The position numbers and the translations under genes are program-made. This document shows, one piece after another, positions 18,305 to 27,976 of a stretch of 64,000 nt of DNA. The notes beneath the pieces were generated by a model. It had not been told where the DNA came from and did no database searches. It saw only the letters and a program-made list of their open reading frames with translations. Numbering within the stretch: position 1 is the stretch's first letter; every line of letters begins with the position of its first letter. The DNA lies in NCBI RefSeq assembly GCF_000328565.1, contig NC_019966.1, positions 3,162,001 to 3,226,000 on the forward strand, in the 5' to 3' direction. The DNA comes from Mycobacterium sp. JS623 (GTDB taxonomy: Bacteria; Actinomycetota; Actinomycetes; Mycobacteriales; Mycobacteriaceae).

Positions 18305-19459
18305 ATGGAAGTATCGGCGACGCTGCTCCTCGAGCTCGGCGTCATCCTGACGGTGCTCACCATCCTGGGCACCGCCGCGCGCCGACTCGCTCTGTCGCCG
18401 ATTCCGCTGTACCTCGTCGCCGGCCTCGCTCTGGGCGAGGGCGGCATCGCGCCGATTCCGTCCGCCACGCAGTTCGTCAGCACCGGCGCGACGATCGGCG
18501 TGGTGCTGTTGCTGCTCACTCTCGGGCTGGAGTTCACCATCGGGGAGTTCGCCAGCAGCCTTCGGCGACACCTGCCGTCGGCGTGGGTGGACCTGTTGCT
18601 CAACGCGATTCCCGGTGCGATCGCGGGGTGGCTGCTCGGCCTTGGCGGCGTCGGCATCTTGGCGCTTGCGGGCGTCACCTACATCTCGTCGTCCGGTGTG
18701 ATCTCGCGGCTGCTGTCCGACCTGCGCCGGCTCGGCAACAGAGAGACCCCGGCCGTGCTGTCGATCCTTGTGCTCGAGGACTTCGCGATGGCGGCGTACC
18801 TGCCGCTGCTGGCGGTGTTGGCCGCAGGCGGCACGTGGCCGCAGGCGCTGTTCGGGATGGCGATCGCCATCGCCGCGCTGTCCGTCGCATTCTTCGCCTC
18901 CTACCGCTGGGGTCATCACGTCGGGCGGATCGTCGCGCACCCGGACAACGAGCAGATGCTGCTGCGCATCCTCGGCCTGACGCTGATCGTCGCTGCCCTC
19001 GCCGAATTCGTACACGCCTCCGCGGCGGTCGGAGCGTTCCTCGTCGGCCTCACCCTGACCGGTGAGTCCGCGCATCGCGCGCGAACGGTACTCAGCCCGT
19101 TGCGTGACCTTTTCGCGGCGATCTTCTTCCTGGCCATCGGCGTCTCGGTGGATCCAGCCGAACTGATCCCGATGCTGCCTGCCGCAGCCGCGCTGGCGGC
19201 GGTGACTGCAGGCACCAAGGTGCTGACGGGTCAATTCGCCGCCCGCCGTGAGAGAGTGGCCAGGCCCGGTCAGTTGCGCGCGGGCACAGCGCTGATCGCG
19301 CGTGGTGAATTCTCGTTGGTCATCATCGGGCTGGTCGGTACGACATACGAGGCCGTCGAGGCGGTGGCCACGCCATACGTGTTCATCCTTGCGATGGTCG
19401 GACCGGTGCTGGCCCGATTCACCGGCGGATATTCGCCGCGCGCCGCGAGAAGCCCGTAG
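18305..19459 (+). CDS. CPA2-family cation:proton antiporter (KhtU-like)
   Basis: 384 aa, about 12 helices, Na+/H+ exchanger fold. Readable landmarks are YLVAGLALGEGG, LLLTLGLEFTIGEF, LLSDLRRLGNRETPAVLSILVLEDFAMAAYLPLLAVLA and FLAIGVSVDPAELIP. There is no soluble C-terminal RCK domain in this protein; it is supplied by the preceding gene. Expected to export K+ (or another monovalent cation) in exchange for protons at the cytoplasmic membrane. Confidence 0.9.
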   Translation: MEVSATLLLELGVILTVLTILGTAARRLALSPIPLYLVAGLALGEGGIAPIPSATQFVSTGATIGVVLLLLTLGLEFTIGEFASSLRRHLPSAWVDLLLNAIPGAIAGWLLGLGGVGILALAGVTYISSSGVISRLLSDLRRLGNRETPAVLSILVLEDFAMAAYLPLLAVLAAGGTWPQALFGMAIAIAALSVAFFASYRWGHHVGRIVAHPDNEQMLLRILGLTLIVAALAEFVHASAAVGAFLVGLTLTGESAHRARTVLSPLRDLFAAIFFLAIGVSVDPAELIPMLPAAAALAAVTAGTKVLTGQFAARRERVARPGQLRAGTALIARGEFSLVIIGLVGTTYEAVEAVATPYVFILAMVGPVLARFTGGYSPRAARSP

Positions 19460-19469
19460 TGTCGCCGAT

Positions 19470-20876
19470 GTGGAGACGGTGTTTGATGCCCACGTCGATC
19501 CCGGGCTGATCGAACGTGCCCTTGCGGCAAGCACGTTCGGCTCGATGTGGCTCGACATCCCGCGCCCCGAATACCCGCGAGCCGGCGGTTCGATCATCTG
19601 CGACCTGCTGGTAATCGGTGGCGGATATACCGGGCTGTGGACCGCATTGCATGCCGCTCAGCGAAATCCGGACCGCCGCATCGTCCTGATCGAGGCAAAC
19701 CGGATCGGCTGGGCCGCATCGGGACGCAACGGCGGCTTCGTCGACGGCAGCCTGACGCACGGCTTCGAGAATGGAAAGACACGCTGGCCCAACGAGATTG
19801 ACACCCTCGACGCGATGGGCAGGGAAAACCTCGACGGCATGCAGGCCGATATCGAGTCTCTGGGGCTCGACGCCGAATGGCAGCGCACTGGCATGCTGTC
19901 CGTCGCGACCGAACCGCATCAAGTCGACTGGCTTACCGAGTCTGCCGCGGCAGGGGAGGGACAGCTGCTCGGCCTGCGTGAGGTCCGCGACGAGGTGCAT
20001 TCGCCGACCTACCTCGCGGGCCTGTACAACCCCGACTCCTGCGCCATCGTGCACCCGGCCAAGCTCGCGTTCGAACTGGCGCGCGCCTGCCAGGAGGCCG
20101 GAGTTCAGATCTATGAGCACACCAATGCGCGGCATCTCGACTCCGCAGGCGTCGCGCTGCACATCCAGGCCGGCGACGCAGCCATCACCTGCCGCAACAC
20201 GGTGCTTGCGACCAACGTCTACCCGAGCCTGCTGCGCCGCAACCGGCTGTACACCGTGCCGGTGTATGACTACGTGCTCGCCACCGAGCCCCTCACGGAT
20301 GCGCAGCTGGACCGGATCGGCTGGCGGCGCAGGCAGGGAATCGGCGACTGCGCCAACCAGTTTCACTATTACCGGCTGACGATGGACAACCGGATTGTGT
20401 GGGGCGGCTACGACGCTGTCTACCACTTCGGCCGCAAGGTCCACGAGCGCTACGAAGACCGAGCCTCCACCTACCAGCGGCTGGCGGCGCACTTCTTCGT
20501 CACCTTCCCTGCGCTCGACGATGTCCGGTTCACCCATCGCTGGGCCGGTGCGATCGACACCAACACCCGGTTCTGTGCGCACTGGGGGCTGGCTCGTGAC
20601 GGGCGCGTGGCCTACGTCAACGGGTTCACTGGCCTCGGGGTGGCCGCAACGCGGTTCGCCGCCGACGTCTGTCTTGATCTGCTGGACGGCAAGCCCACCG
20701 CGCGCACCGAATTGGAGATGGTGCACAAGCGGCCGTTGCCGTTCCCGCCGGAGCCACTGGCCAGCATTGGTATCCAGGCGACGCGATGGTCGCTGGATCG
20801 CGCCGACCACTCGGCGGGCCGGCGCAACATCCTGCTGCGCGCACTCGATGCGCTCGGCCTCGGCTTCGATTCTTGA
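19470..20876 (+). CDS. FAD-dependent amine oxidoreductase (DAO family, PuuB-like)
   Basis: 468 aa from GTG 19470; the frame is open upstream through the end of the antiporter gene, but homology starts near here. The FAD-binding Rossmann motif is LLVIGGGYTGLWTALHAA, followed by IEANRIGWAASGRNGGFVDG, the pattern of gamma-glutamylputrescine oxidase and related glycine/sarcosine oxidase-like flavoproteins. The C-terminal VAYVNGFTGLGVAATRFAAD closes the FAD site. Likely oxidises a primary or secondary amine to an aldehyde or imine. Only 10 bases separate it from the antiporter gene. Confidence 0.87.
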   Translation: METVFDAHVDPGLIERALAASTFGSMWLDIPRPEYPRAGGSIICDLLVIGGGYTGLWTALHAAQRNPDRRIVLIEANRIGWAASGRNGGFVDGSLTHGFENGKTRWPNEIDTLDAMGRENLDGMQADIESLGLDAEWQRTGMLSVATEPHQVDWLTESAAAGEGQLLGLREVRDEVHSPTYLAGLYNPDSCAIVHPAKLAFELARACQEAGVQIYEHTNARHLDSAGVALHIQAGDAAITCRNTVLATNVYPSLLRRNRLYTVPVYDYVLATEPLTDAQLDRIGWRRRQGIGDCANQFHYYRLTMDNRIVWGGYDAVYHFGRKVHERYEDRASTYQRLAAHFFVTFPALDDVRFTHRWAGAIDTNTRFCAHWGLARDGRVAYVNGFTGLGVAATRFAADVCLDLLDGKPTARTELEMVHKRPLPFPPEPLASIGIQATRWSLDRADHSAGRRNILLRALDALGLGFDS

Positions 20877-20912
20877 CTCGTAATCCCCACGGAGACAGCC
20901 GAGATCAGTAGG

Positions 20913-21003
20913 CTCAGCTGCAGCAAGTATCCGGTGATCGCCGACGCCAGCGGCGGCTCCAACCCAGACCTGATTTATCCGGGCCAGGTGCTGACGATCC
21001 CTT
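20913..21003 (+). pseudogene. C-terminal half of a LysM domain (remnant)
   Basis: In one plus frame the sequence reads SKYPVIADASGG then SNPDLIYPGQVLTIP, the second half of a LysM peptidoglycan-binding repeat. No first half and no plausible start lie upstream before the oxidase stop at 20876, and the frame runs on without LysM features. I read it as the tail of a lost secreted LysM protein. No other gene is seen between 20877 and 21172. Confidence 0.5.
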
Positions 21004-21172
21004 CCCGACCCACACGGCAGTGGCCCGGGCTGAACGGTCTGGGCCATCACTGTTTTACAGATCTCGGTTGTGTAACGTCACAGCGTCGTAGTCCGATGAC
21101 CAATTGCGTATGCCGTTATCGCAGCTCACCGGTACGCTTGACAGCCTTGACACTCCAAGATCGGAGACCACA

Positions 21173-21868
21173 GTGCGCCGACCAGGCTTGCGCATGCTTG
21201 CAGCGGTTGCTCCGATTTTCGCGCTCACGTTGTCCACAGCACCGGCCCAGGCAACACCCGGCGTGCTCGTGTTCCCCGGGATGGAAATTCGGCAAGGCAC
21301 CAACGTTTGCACGCTGGGTTATGTCGACCCGCAGATGCGCATCGCGTTCACCGCAGGGCATTGCCGCGGCAGCGGCCAGGTGACCGACAGAGACGGCAAC
21401 GTGGTTGGCAGTCTTTCTCTGTTCCGCGACAACACGCCAAACGGTGCCACTATCGACACAAATCATCAGATCGCCGATTGGGAGGCGATCAGCCTCGCGC
21501 CCGACGTCGCGGTCAACAACATCCTGCCGGGCGGACGTGCGCTGATCGCCGATCCCGGTATTACGCCCGTCGCCGGCTTGCCGGTGTGCCACTTCGGTGT
21601 TGTCACGGGGGAGACCTGCGGCACCATCCAGGCCGTGAACAACGGCTGGTTCACGATGGCCAACGGTGTCGTGAGCCAGAAGGGCGACTCTGGCGGGCCG
21701 GTGTACAACCTCACGCCGGACGGCAGGGCCGCGATAGTCGGGATGTTCAACAGCACGTGGGGCCAGTATCCGGCCGCGGTGTCCTGGCAAGTCGCCAGCC
21801 AAGAGGCCCGCGAGGACGTCATCTCCGCCGCGGCGGGTAGCGTCAACGCCGCGCCGCCATCGCCCTAG
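21173..21868 (+). CDS. Secreted trypsin-like serine protease (Rv1815-like)
   Basis: 231 aa from GTG 21173; a signal peptide ([20 protein letters not shown]) ends near ATPG. The triad of a chymotrypsin-fold protease is readable: His in FTAGHC, Asp in IADWEAISL, and Ser in [10 protein letters not shown]. Cys pairs around [12 protein letters not shown] and PVCHFG/GETCG suggest two disulfides. The frame is open back to 21104 but that segment lacks a signal peptide start. The stop overlaps the convergent Ddn-like gene by 4 bases. Substrate unknown. Confidence 0.87.
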   Translation: MRRPGLRMLAAVAPIFALTLSTAPAQATPGVLVFPGMEIRQGTNVCTLGYVDPQMRIAFTAGHCRGSGQVTDRDGNVVGSLSLFRDNTPNGATIDTNHQIADWEAISLAPDVAVNNILPGGRALIADPGITPVAGLPVCHFGVVTGETCGTIQAVNNGWFTMANGVVSQKGDSGGPVYNLTPDGRAAIVGMFNSTWGQYPAAVSWQVASQEAREDVISAAAGSVNAAPPSP

Positions 21869-22305
21869 CGGAGAAGTTCGAACACTGGGATAGCCGGTGC
21901 GGCGGCACGCATTTCGTCGACCGTCGACTGTGGAGTCAACCCGCCGACGTGACCCTTGACCTCCCAGAACCACCTATCGAGATAGCGCTTCAACAACTGG
22001 GGCTTGTCATCGTCAGCCACTTCCGCGATGTGCACGGTTCTGCTGCGCCAGCGCGGACCCATCTCGACGGCACCCGCCGCACGGGCGTTGCGTGCCCACT
22101 GCGTATTGCCGCGCGGAGACACGACGTAGTCGCGGCCGTCGACGGTGAGCAGGTTGATCACAACCCCGCGGCGCTTACCGGTCTTGCGGCCGCGCACTCG
22201 CAGCGCTCGCGTTCCGGCGATGCTGATGCCGGCTTCCGCCAGCCAGCGGATCAGCTCGTTGCCTGCGCGGGCGGCGACGTTCGGTTCGTCGTATCGAGCG
22301 GTCAT
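21865..22305 (-). CDS. Deazaflavin (F420)-dependent nitroreductase family protein (Ddn-like)
   Basis: 146 aa. Split-barrel DUF385 pattern: [44 protein letters not shown], then a C-terminal helix-rich part ending IPVFELLR. Family members use F420H2 to reduce quinones or nitro compounds. Divergent from a TetR gene whose operator-like repeats lie in the shared promoter region, so it is the likely target of that regulator. Confidence 0.88.
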   Translation of the reverse strand: MTARYDEPNVAARAGNELIRWLAEAGISIAGTRALRVRGRKTGKRRGVVINLLTVDGRDYVVSPRGNTQWARNARAAGAVEMGPRWRSRTVHIAEVADDDKPQLLKRYLDRWFWEVKGHVGGLTPQSTVDEMRAAAPAIPVFELLR

Positions 22306-22326
22306 CGTTGTGCCTTTCGGTTAAGG

Positions 22327-22387
22327 GAGAGCGGTGCTCTCTAATAGGTTGGCACGCCCAGGGCGGGAAATCAAGAGCACCGATCTC
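22327..22387. promoter_or_regulatory. Two copies of a candidate TetR operator in a divergent promoter
   Basis: Site 1 at 22327-22341 is GAGAGCGGTGCTCTC, with perfect 6-base arms and a 3-base centre. Site 2 at 22373-22387, AAGAGCACCGATCTC, matches the reverse complement of site 1 at 13 of 15 positions. Centres are 46 bases apart. They sit between the Ddn-like gene and the TetR gene, so the TetR is the natural candidate to bind. Confidence 0.55.
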
Positions 22388-22408
22388 GTTTTGTGTCACA
22401 CTTGCCAG

Positions 22409-23089
22409 ATGGGCAAGCGGCAGGAGTCGCGCGAGATGATCGAGGCGCAGATCATCGAGCTCGGACGGCACCACCTGCTGACCGAAGGGGCGGCGGGACT
22501 GTCGCTGCGCGCGATCGCGCGCGACCTCGGCATGGTGTCGTCCGCGGTGTACCGGTACGTGTCCAGTCGTGACGACCTGCTGACGCTGCTGCTGGTCGAC
22601 GCGTACTCGGAACTGGCCGACGCGGTCGATGACGCCGCGGCGGCCGCCAACGGGACGTGGCGCGATCAACTCCTGGCGATGACGCATGCCGCCCGCGCGT
22701 GGGCGGTCGATCAACCGGCCCGCTGGGCGTTGTTGTACGGCAGCCCCGTGCCCGGATACCACGCGCCGCGCGAGAGCACGGTCGGCCCCGGCACCAGAGT
22801 GGTCGGCGCACTGTTCGGCGCGGTCGCAGGCGGAATTGCGGCCGGCGACATACCACCGTCGAATGTTGCTGTGGACCAACCATTGTCGTCAGATTTCGAC
22901 CGGCTTCGCGAGGAGTTCGGGTTTGCGGGCGACGACTCGGCGGTCGCCAAATGCTTTCTGCTGTGGGCCTGCGTGGTCGGCGCAATCAGCCTCGAGGTGT
23001 TCGGCCAATATGGCGCCGACACATTGACAGAGCCGGGCGCAGTGTTCGACTCCCAGGTCCGGCTGCTGATCAAGACGCTGAGCGCCTAA
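22409..23089 (+). CDS. TetR-family regulator (Rv1816-like)
   Basis: 226 aa from ATG 22409. Helix-turn-helix GAAGLSLRAIARDLGMVSSAVYRYVSSRDDLLTLL (about residues 27-61), and a TetR C-terminal domain of the TetR_C_13/WHG kind (RDQLLAMTHAARAWAVDQPARWALLYGSPVPGYHAP). Position after the Rv1815-like protease matches Rv1816 of M. tuberculosis. Probably represses the divergent Ddn-like oxidoreductase and itself through the paired sites at 22327-22387. Confidence 0.9.
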   Translation: MGKRQESREMIEAQIIELGRHHLLTEGAAGLSLRAIARDLGMVSSAVYRYVSSRDDLLTLLLVDAYSELADAVDDAAAAANGTWRDQLLAMTHAARAWAVDQPARWALLYGSPVPGYHAPRESTVGPGTRVVGALFGAVAGGIAAGDIPPSNVAVDQPLSSDFDRLREEFGFAGDDSAVAKCFLLWACVVGAISLEVFGQYGADTLTEPGAVFDSQVRLLIKTLSA

Positions 23090-23133
23090 TTGTAGACTTG
23101 ACTTATATAAGTAGCAGCTTCTATTTTGGACGA

Positions 23134-23472
23134 GTGCACGCGTTCGACGTCCTTGGCGATCCAGTGCGCCGCCGCATTCTGGAACTGCTCGCTGGAGGCG
23201 AGATGTCGGCGGGAGCGATCGGCGCCACCATTCAGGGCGAGTTCGCGATCACTCAGCCCGCGGTATCTCAGCATCTGAAGGTGCTGCGCGACAACGGCTT
23301 TGCCTCGGTGCGGCCCGACGGCCAGCGACGGCTGTACGCAGTGGACGGCAGGGCATTACGTGACGTGGACGAGTGGCTCGACGGGTTCCGTCGGTTTTGG
23401 ACCCCACACTTTGGCGCACTGGCCACCGAGATCGCCAGGGGCAAACGGCAACGACGAAGGAAGGCGACATGA
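23134..23472 (+). CDS. ArsR-family winged-helix regulator
   Basis: 112 aa from GTG 23134. The ArsR-type DNA-binding core is FDVLGDPVRRRILELLAGGEMSAGAI, ITQPAVSQHLKVLRDNGFASVRPDGQRRLYAVD. No metal-binding Cys motif is seen. Its TGA overlaps the ATG of the following SRPBCC (AHSA1-type) gene, a common operon in actinobacteria where the two act together in an unknown response; here the partner is broken. Confidence 0.88.
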   Translation: MHAFDVLGDPVRRRILELLAGGEMSAGAIGATIQGEFAITQPAVSQHLKVLRDNGFASVRPDGQRRLYAVDGRALRDVDEWLDGFRRFWTPHFGALATEIARGKRQRRRKAT

Positions 23473-24115
23473 TCGAGATCGACGTCGACCATCAGATCCA
23501 CGCGGTTGTGCGCAACGTCGGCACCCGCACGATCGACGTCGGGGAGGCGCACGTAGTCACCGTCAGCCAGACCTACGCACCGATGCAGCCGACCTCTGGG
23601 ATGCGGTCACCAACATCGAGCGGATACCGCGGTGGTTCCTGCCGATTTCCGGTGAGCTGCAGCTCGGCGGCTCCTATCAGTTGGAGGGCCAAGCGGGCGG
23701 AACCGTCCTGACGTGCGACCCGCCGAAGAACTTCACCGCGACGTGGGAGTTCGGCGGCAACGTCAGCTGGATCGACGTGAGCATCTAGAGCGACGGCCCC
23801 GACCGCGCGCGACTGGTGCTCGAGCACATCATGCCGGTGGCCGATGACGAGATCTGGCGTCAGTTCGGCCCCGGCGCCGTCGGCATGGGCTGGGATTCCA
23901 TGCTGCTCGGGCTGGCCCTGCATCTGGCCACGGGCGAAGCCATCGACCCCTCGTTAGGGCAACAGTGGGTGGGCACCGAGGACGGTCGTCGCTTCATGGC
24001 GCTGTCCGGTGAGGCGTGGTACGAGGTGAACGTCGCTTTCGGAACTGATCCCGCGGCGGCGCGCGCGATGGCGGATCGCTGCGTGGCGGCCTACCTCGGC
24101 GAGGAATCAAACTAG
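23469..24115 (+). pseudogene. SRPBCC/AHSA1-type gene with a frameshift and a nonsense codon
   Basis: The reading starts MIEIDVDHQIHAVVRNVG to TVSQTY at about 23575, then coding potential moves to another frame, TDAADLWDAVTNIERIPRWFLP, consistent with one lost base near 23577-23579 (TACGCACCGAT). In the new frame a TAG at 23786-23788 interrupts WIDVSI/SDGPDRARLVLEH, after which the family sequence resumes and ends ...CVAAYLGEESN at 24115. The full-length family protein would be about 215 aa. Two independent lesions argue for a real pseudogene. The intact ArsR gene overlaps its start. Confidence 0.8.
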
Positions 24116-24127
24116 AACACGTTCTAG
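24112..24127. promoter_or_regulatory. KstR-type operator
   Basis: CTAGAACACGTTCTAG has 7-base perfect arms and a 2-base centre, and fits the published mycobacterial KstR consensus TNNAACNNGTTNNA at every fixed position. It lies 34 bases before the VOC gene start. KstR is the TetR-type repressor of cholesterol catabolism, released by 3-oxo-cholest-4-enoyl-CoA-type ligands. This assigns the following two-gene unit to the KstR regulon by inference. Confidence 0.75.
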
Positions 24128-24160
24128 CCACGGCCGCGGCCCGGGGATATTCTCGAGGCG

Positions 24161-24637
24161 ATGCCTGACCAGACACCTGTCCAGATCGCGTGGGTCACGC
24201 GAGACCTCGATGCCACCGAAACGGCGCTGACCACGCTATTGGGCGCCAAGAAATGGATTCGCATGCCCGGGGTTCACTTCGGCCCCGACGCGTGCACGTA
24301 CCGAGGCGGCCCCGCGGACTTCGTCGCCGACATCTCGCTGTCCTATGCCGGCGACACCCAGCTCGAGCTCATCGCACCGGTGACCGGCCAGAGCATCTAT
24401 ACCGAGTTTCTGGACGGCGCCGGACCCGGATTGCATCACGTCTGTATCGAGGCCGACGACGTCGAGCGCGCGGTGGCCGAGCGCGGTGCGGAGGTGGTCC
24501 AGCGCGGTGTGATGCCCGGCGGCATGGAGTTCGCGTACGTCACAGCCAAGGACGCCGGCGTGCCCTACGTCGAGATCGCGTATATCCCGCCCGAGATCCG
24601 GGCGTTCTTCGACTACATCAAGCAGGAGCAGAAGTGA
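24161..24637 (+). CDS. VOC-superfamily (glyoxalase-like) protein
   Basis: 158 aa, two beta-alpha-beta-beta-beta modules: QIAWVTRDLDATETALTTLLGAKKW and GLHHVCIEADDVERAVAERGAEVVQRG, with metal-ligand candidates His in GLHHV and Glu in QLELIAP and VEIAYI. Resembles methylmalonyl-CoA-epimerase/glyoxalase-like proteins found in steroid-catabolic operons. Its stop overlaps the flavoprotein GTG by 4 bases, and a KstR-type box precedes it, so a role in sterol side-chain or ring breakdown is a reasonable inference. Confidence 0.85.
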   Translation: MPDQTPVQIAWVTRDLDATETALTTLLGAKKWIRMPGVHFGPDACTYRGGPADFVADISLSYAGDTQLELIAPVTGQSIYTEFLDGAGPGLHHVCIEADDVERAVAERGAEVVQRGVMPGGMEFAYVTAKDAGVPYVEIAYIPPEIRAFFDYIKQEQK

Positions 24638-26082
24638 GCAGCCAAATCCCGGAGACCGTCAACGCCGCCGACGTGCCCGCGTGGTCCGACGAGGCCGACG
24701 TCGTGGTGGTCGGCTTCGGCATCGCGGGCGGCTGCGCAGCGGTCAGCGCCGCGGCGGCGGGGGCACGGGTGCTGGTGCTGGAACGCGCTGCGGCCGCGGG
24801 TGGTACGACGTCGATGGCGGGCGGGCATTTCTATCTCGGCGGGGGCACCGCCGTGCAGCAGGCCACCGGACATGTCGACAGCGCCGACGAGATGTACAAA
24901 TACCTCGTCGCAGTGTCCCGCGAACCCGAGCACGACAAGATTCGAGCCTATTGCGACGGCAGCGTCGAGCACTTCAACTGGTTGGAGGACTTGGGTTTTC
25001 AGTTCGAACGGAGCTATTTCCCCGGCAAGGCCGTCATTCAGCCCAACACCGAGGGCCTGATGTTCACCGGCAACGAGAAGGTCTGGCCCTTCAAGGACCG
25101 GGCGGTACCCGCGCCGCGCGGGCACAAGGTGCCGGTGCCCGGCGACACCGGCGGAGCCAGCATGGTGATCGACCTACTGCTCAAGCGGGCAGAACAACTC
25201 GGCGTCCAGATCCGTTATGAGACAGGGGCGACCGCGCTCATCCAAGACGACAGCGCCGTCGTCGGCGTCAGCTTCAAGCACTTCAACGACACCGGCGCGA
25301 TCCGCGCCAAGGCGGTGGTGATCGCCGCCGGCGGATTCGTGATGAATCCGGAGATGGTCGCCGACTACACCCCGAAGCTGGCCGAAAAGCCGTTCGTGTT
25401 GGGCAACACCTATGACGACGGCCTCGGCATCCGCCTCGGTGAATCGGCAGGCGGCGCAACCAAACACATGGATCAGGTTTTCATCACCGCGCCGGCATAC
25501 CCGCCGTCGATTCTGCTCACCGGCATCATCGTCAACAAGGACGGCCAGCGCTTCGTCACCGAGGACTCCTACCATTCGCGCACATCGGGATACGTGATGG
25601 ATCAGCCCGACAGCGCCGCGTTCCTGATCGTCGACGAGGACCACCTGAAACGACCAGAGGTGCCGCTGGTGCCGCTGATCGACGGCTGGGAAACGGTCGA
25701 GGAAATGGAAGCCGCCCTTGGCATTCCGAAGGGCAAGCTGGTCGAAACGCTGAACCGCTACAACGAGCACGCCGCCCGCGGCGAGGATCCAGATTTCCAC
25801 AAGCAGCCGGAATTCCTTGCCCCACAGGATAAAGGACCGTGGGGTGCGTTCGACCTGTCACTGGGCAAGGCGATGTACGCCGGCTTCACGGTCGGTGGTC
25901 TCGCGACGAACGTCGACGGCCAAGTATTGAGGGAGGACGGCACCGTGATTTCCGGCCTCTATGCCGCAGGCGCGTGCGCGTCGAACATCGCCCAGGACGG
26001 CAAGGGCTATGCCAGTGGCACCCAACTCGGCGAGGGCTCGTTCTTCGGCCGCCGCGCCGGAGCGCACGCCGCCGCAAGCTAA
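24634..26082 (+). CDS. FAD-binding dehydrogenase, KstD/fumarate-reductase flavoprotein family (Rv1817-like)
   Basis: 482 aa from GTG 24634. Dinucleotide fold [37 protein letters not shown], then capping domain, [37 protein letters not shown], and a C-terminal FAD closure [37 protein letters not shown]. This is the family of 3-ketosteroid-delta1-dehydrogenase and urocanate/fumarate reductases. The locus corresponds to Rv1817 by order. The KstR-type box upstream of its operon supports steroid chemistry. Converges on the ABC transporter array with a 4-base overlap. Confidence 0.87.
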   Translation: MSSQIPETVNAADVPAWSDEADVVVVGFGIAGGCAAVSAAAAGARVLVLERAAAAGGTTSMAGGHFYLGGGTAVQQATGHVDSADEMYKYLVAVSREPEHDKIRAYCDGSVEHFNWLEDLGFQFERSYFPGKAVIQPNTEGLMFTGNEKVWPFKDRAVPAPRGHKVPVPGDTGGASMVIDLLLKRAEQLGVQIRYETGATALIQDDSAVVGVSFKHFNDTGAIRAKAVVIAAGGFVMNPEMVADYTPKLAEKPFVLGNTYDDGLGIRLGESAGGATKHMDQVFITAPAYPPSILLTGIIVNKDGQRFVTEDSYHSRTSGYVMDQPDSAAFLIVDEDHLKRPEVPLVPLIDGWETVEEMEAALGIPKGKLVETLNRYNEHAARGEDPDFHKQPEFLAPQDKGPWGAFDLSLGKAMYAGFTVGGLATNVDGQVLREDGTVISGLYAAGACASNIAQDGKGYASGTQLGEGSFFGRRAGAHAAAS

Positions 26083-27953
26083 ACCGGCGCAAGGCGCCAC
26101 TGGCCGCCGCCAAGAAGTTCCAGACGACGGTCGTGGTGCTGTTCGACGGTGCTGCGATGGCTGACGCTGACCACGATGCAGTCGGGCAGCGCCGTACGCA
26201 ACGACCGGTACAGCGCGAATTCCTGGCCCTCGTCAAGCGCGGAGGTCGACTCGTCGAGGAACACCACTCTGGGTTTGGCCAGCAGCACCCGCGCGAACGC
26301 GATGCGCTGCTGTTCGCCCGGCGAGAGCACCTTGGCCCAGTCGGCTGTCTCATCGAGGCGGCTGGCGAGATGGCCGAGCGCGGCGGTGTCGAGCACGGAT
26401 TGGATTGCCGCGTCATCGAATTCGCCAGCGACAGCCGGATACGAAATCACGGTGCGAAGGTCGCCAAGCGGCATGTAGGGCAGCTGCGACAGGAACATGG
26501 TCCCGTCGGCTGGACACCGCACCGTGCCCGAGGTGAACGGCCACAGCTGTGCGAGGCTGCGTAGCAGCGTCGTCTTACCCGTTCCCGAGCCTCCGGTGAT
26601 CACCAACGATTCGCCGGAGTCCAGCCGGACATCCAGGGGCTCGACCAGCCGTGCGCCCTGCGGGGTTCGGACTTCCACGGCGCTGAGCTCCAGCAAGCCG
26701 TCGGTAGCGGGGAGTGCCGTCAAAGCCGGCAGCTCCCTTGCCTGTTCGTTGGCGGTGACCAAGCCGTCGAGGCGGATGACCACCGCCCGGTAGTTGGCGA
26801 ACGAGTCGTAGACGGCACGAAAGAACGCCAGCGAATCGTGCACCGAGATGAATGCGCTCGACGATTGAGTGACGTCTCCGAGCTGGATCTCGCCGGCGAA
26901 CAACCGCGGGGCCTGCACCACGGTCGGCAATGGGCTGACGATCTGGTTCATTGACCGGTTCCACCCCAAAAAGACCAGGGTCCGCCGGACGAAGGCGCGG
27001 TAATTCGCGATGACGGCGGCGAATCGCGTTACCAGCTGGCCACGTTCAGCGCCTTCGCCGCGGTACAAACCAACGGCCTCTGCGGCGTCTCGAAGCCGCA
27101 CCAGCGCATAGCGGAACGCGGCGTTGGTGCGCTCGTTGCGGAACGACAGCCGGATCAGCGGCCTGCCGATCCAGAACGCGACGACCGTCGTGAAGAACAC
27201 GTACACCAGCGCCATCCAGAACAGTGCCTTAGGCACGATGACACCGAAGATGGTGAGCGGTCCGGCCAGGCCCCACAGGATCGGCGTGAACGAAACGACG
27301 TTGACGACGGCGAAGACGGTGCCGAACAACAGGGTTTGCGACGTCCCAACCGTCGGCACGTTGGTCCCCTGACCGGTGCCGGTGGTGAACGCGTCGATGT
27401 CCTGCTGGATGCGCTGATCGGGGTTGTCGATCGGCGGCTCGACGAATCGCCCCCGGTAGTAGGCGTCACCGTCGAGCCAGTCGCCGGTGAGCCGGTGCGT
27501 CAGCCACACCCGCCACCGGATGATGAATCGCTGCATCAGGTACACATCAAGCAGGTTGCGGACGATGTCGGAGAGGGCCAGCCCGACGTAGAGCAGCATC
27601 GCCGCCCAAAAGCCGTCGATCGCAACCTGTTTCGCTGTCCCGCCGCCGTCAAACGCAGCCTGCAACGCCGAAAACTGGTCGTTGGACTGATAACTGAACA
27701 GCACACCGAGGCGCACGTCGATCATCACTGAGGCCAGTAGCACGCCGAGCAACGACCACACCGGAATGCTTTGGCGGCCCTTGAAATAGTCGCCGGTGAT
27801 CCGCCAGAACTGCCGGCCCCAGGTGGTGAACCGCGCGAGCAGCGCCAGCACCAAGAGGGTGGACACCGCTGCGATCGCCCAAGCCCGCGCCACCCACAAC
27901 AGGGACGTAATCAGCTCGTCGCCCCAATTCAGGGACGGCGTGAACGTTTCCAT
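26079..27953 (-). CDS. SbmA/BacA-like ABC transporter, paralogue 1 (Rv1819c type)
   Basis: 624 aa. SbmA/BacA-type membrane domain (about 1-400; [63 protein letters not shown]) fused to an ATPase: Walker [10 protein letters not shown] (about 454-462), signature LSPGEQQR (543), Walker B VVFLDE (563) and H-loop [12 protein letters not shown]. In M. tuberculosis the single member Rv1819c imports hydrophilic compounds such as cobalamin and bleomycin-like peptides. All motifs look intact. It is last of three tandem copies on the minus strand, 23 bases after copy 2. Confidence 0.92.
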   Translation of the reverse strand: METFTPSLNWGDELITSLLWVARAWAIAAVSTLLVLALLARFTTWGRQFWRITGDYFKGRQSIPVWSLLGVLLASVMIDVRLGVLFSYQSNDQFSALQAAFDGGGTAKQVAIDGFWAAMLLYVGLALSDIVRNLLDVYLMQRFIIRWRVWLTHRLTGDWLDGDAYYRGRFVEPPIDNPDQRIQQDIDAFTTGTGQGTNVPTVGTSQTLLFGTVFAVVNVVSFTPILWGLAGPLTIFGVIVPKALFWMALVYVFFTTVVAFWIGRPLIRLSFRNERTNAAFRYALVRLRDAAEAVGLYRGEGAERGQLVTRFAAVIANYRAFVRRTLVFLGWNRSMNQIVSPLPTVVQAPRLFAGEIQLGDVTQSSSAFISVHDSLAFFRAVYDSFANYRAVVIRLDGLVTANEQARELPALTALPATDGLLELSAVEVRTPQGARLVEPLDVRLDSGESLVITGGSGTGKTTLLRSLAQLWPFTSGTVRCPADGTMFLSQLPYMPLGDLRTVISYPAVAGEFDDAAIQSVLDTAALGHLASRLDETADWAKVLSPGEQQRIAFARVLLAKPRVVFLDESTSALDEGQEFALYRSLRTALPDCIVVSVSHRSTVEQHHDRRLELLGGGQWRLAPV

Positions 27954-27976
27954 GCCGGGAAGCTACCGGCTCAGCG

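Noticed and set aside
18200..19597. 465-codon minus-strand frame opposite the antiporter
   Set aside because: Gln/Arg/Asp-rich shadow of a membrane-protein gene.
19419..21050. 543-codon minus-strand frame opposite the FAD oxidoreductase
   Set aside because: Shadow of a clear flavoprotein gene.
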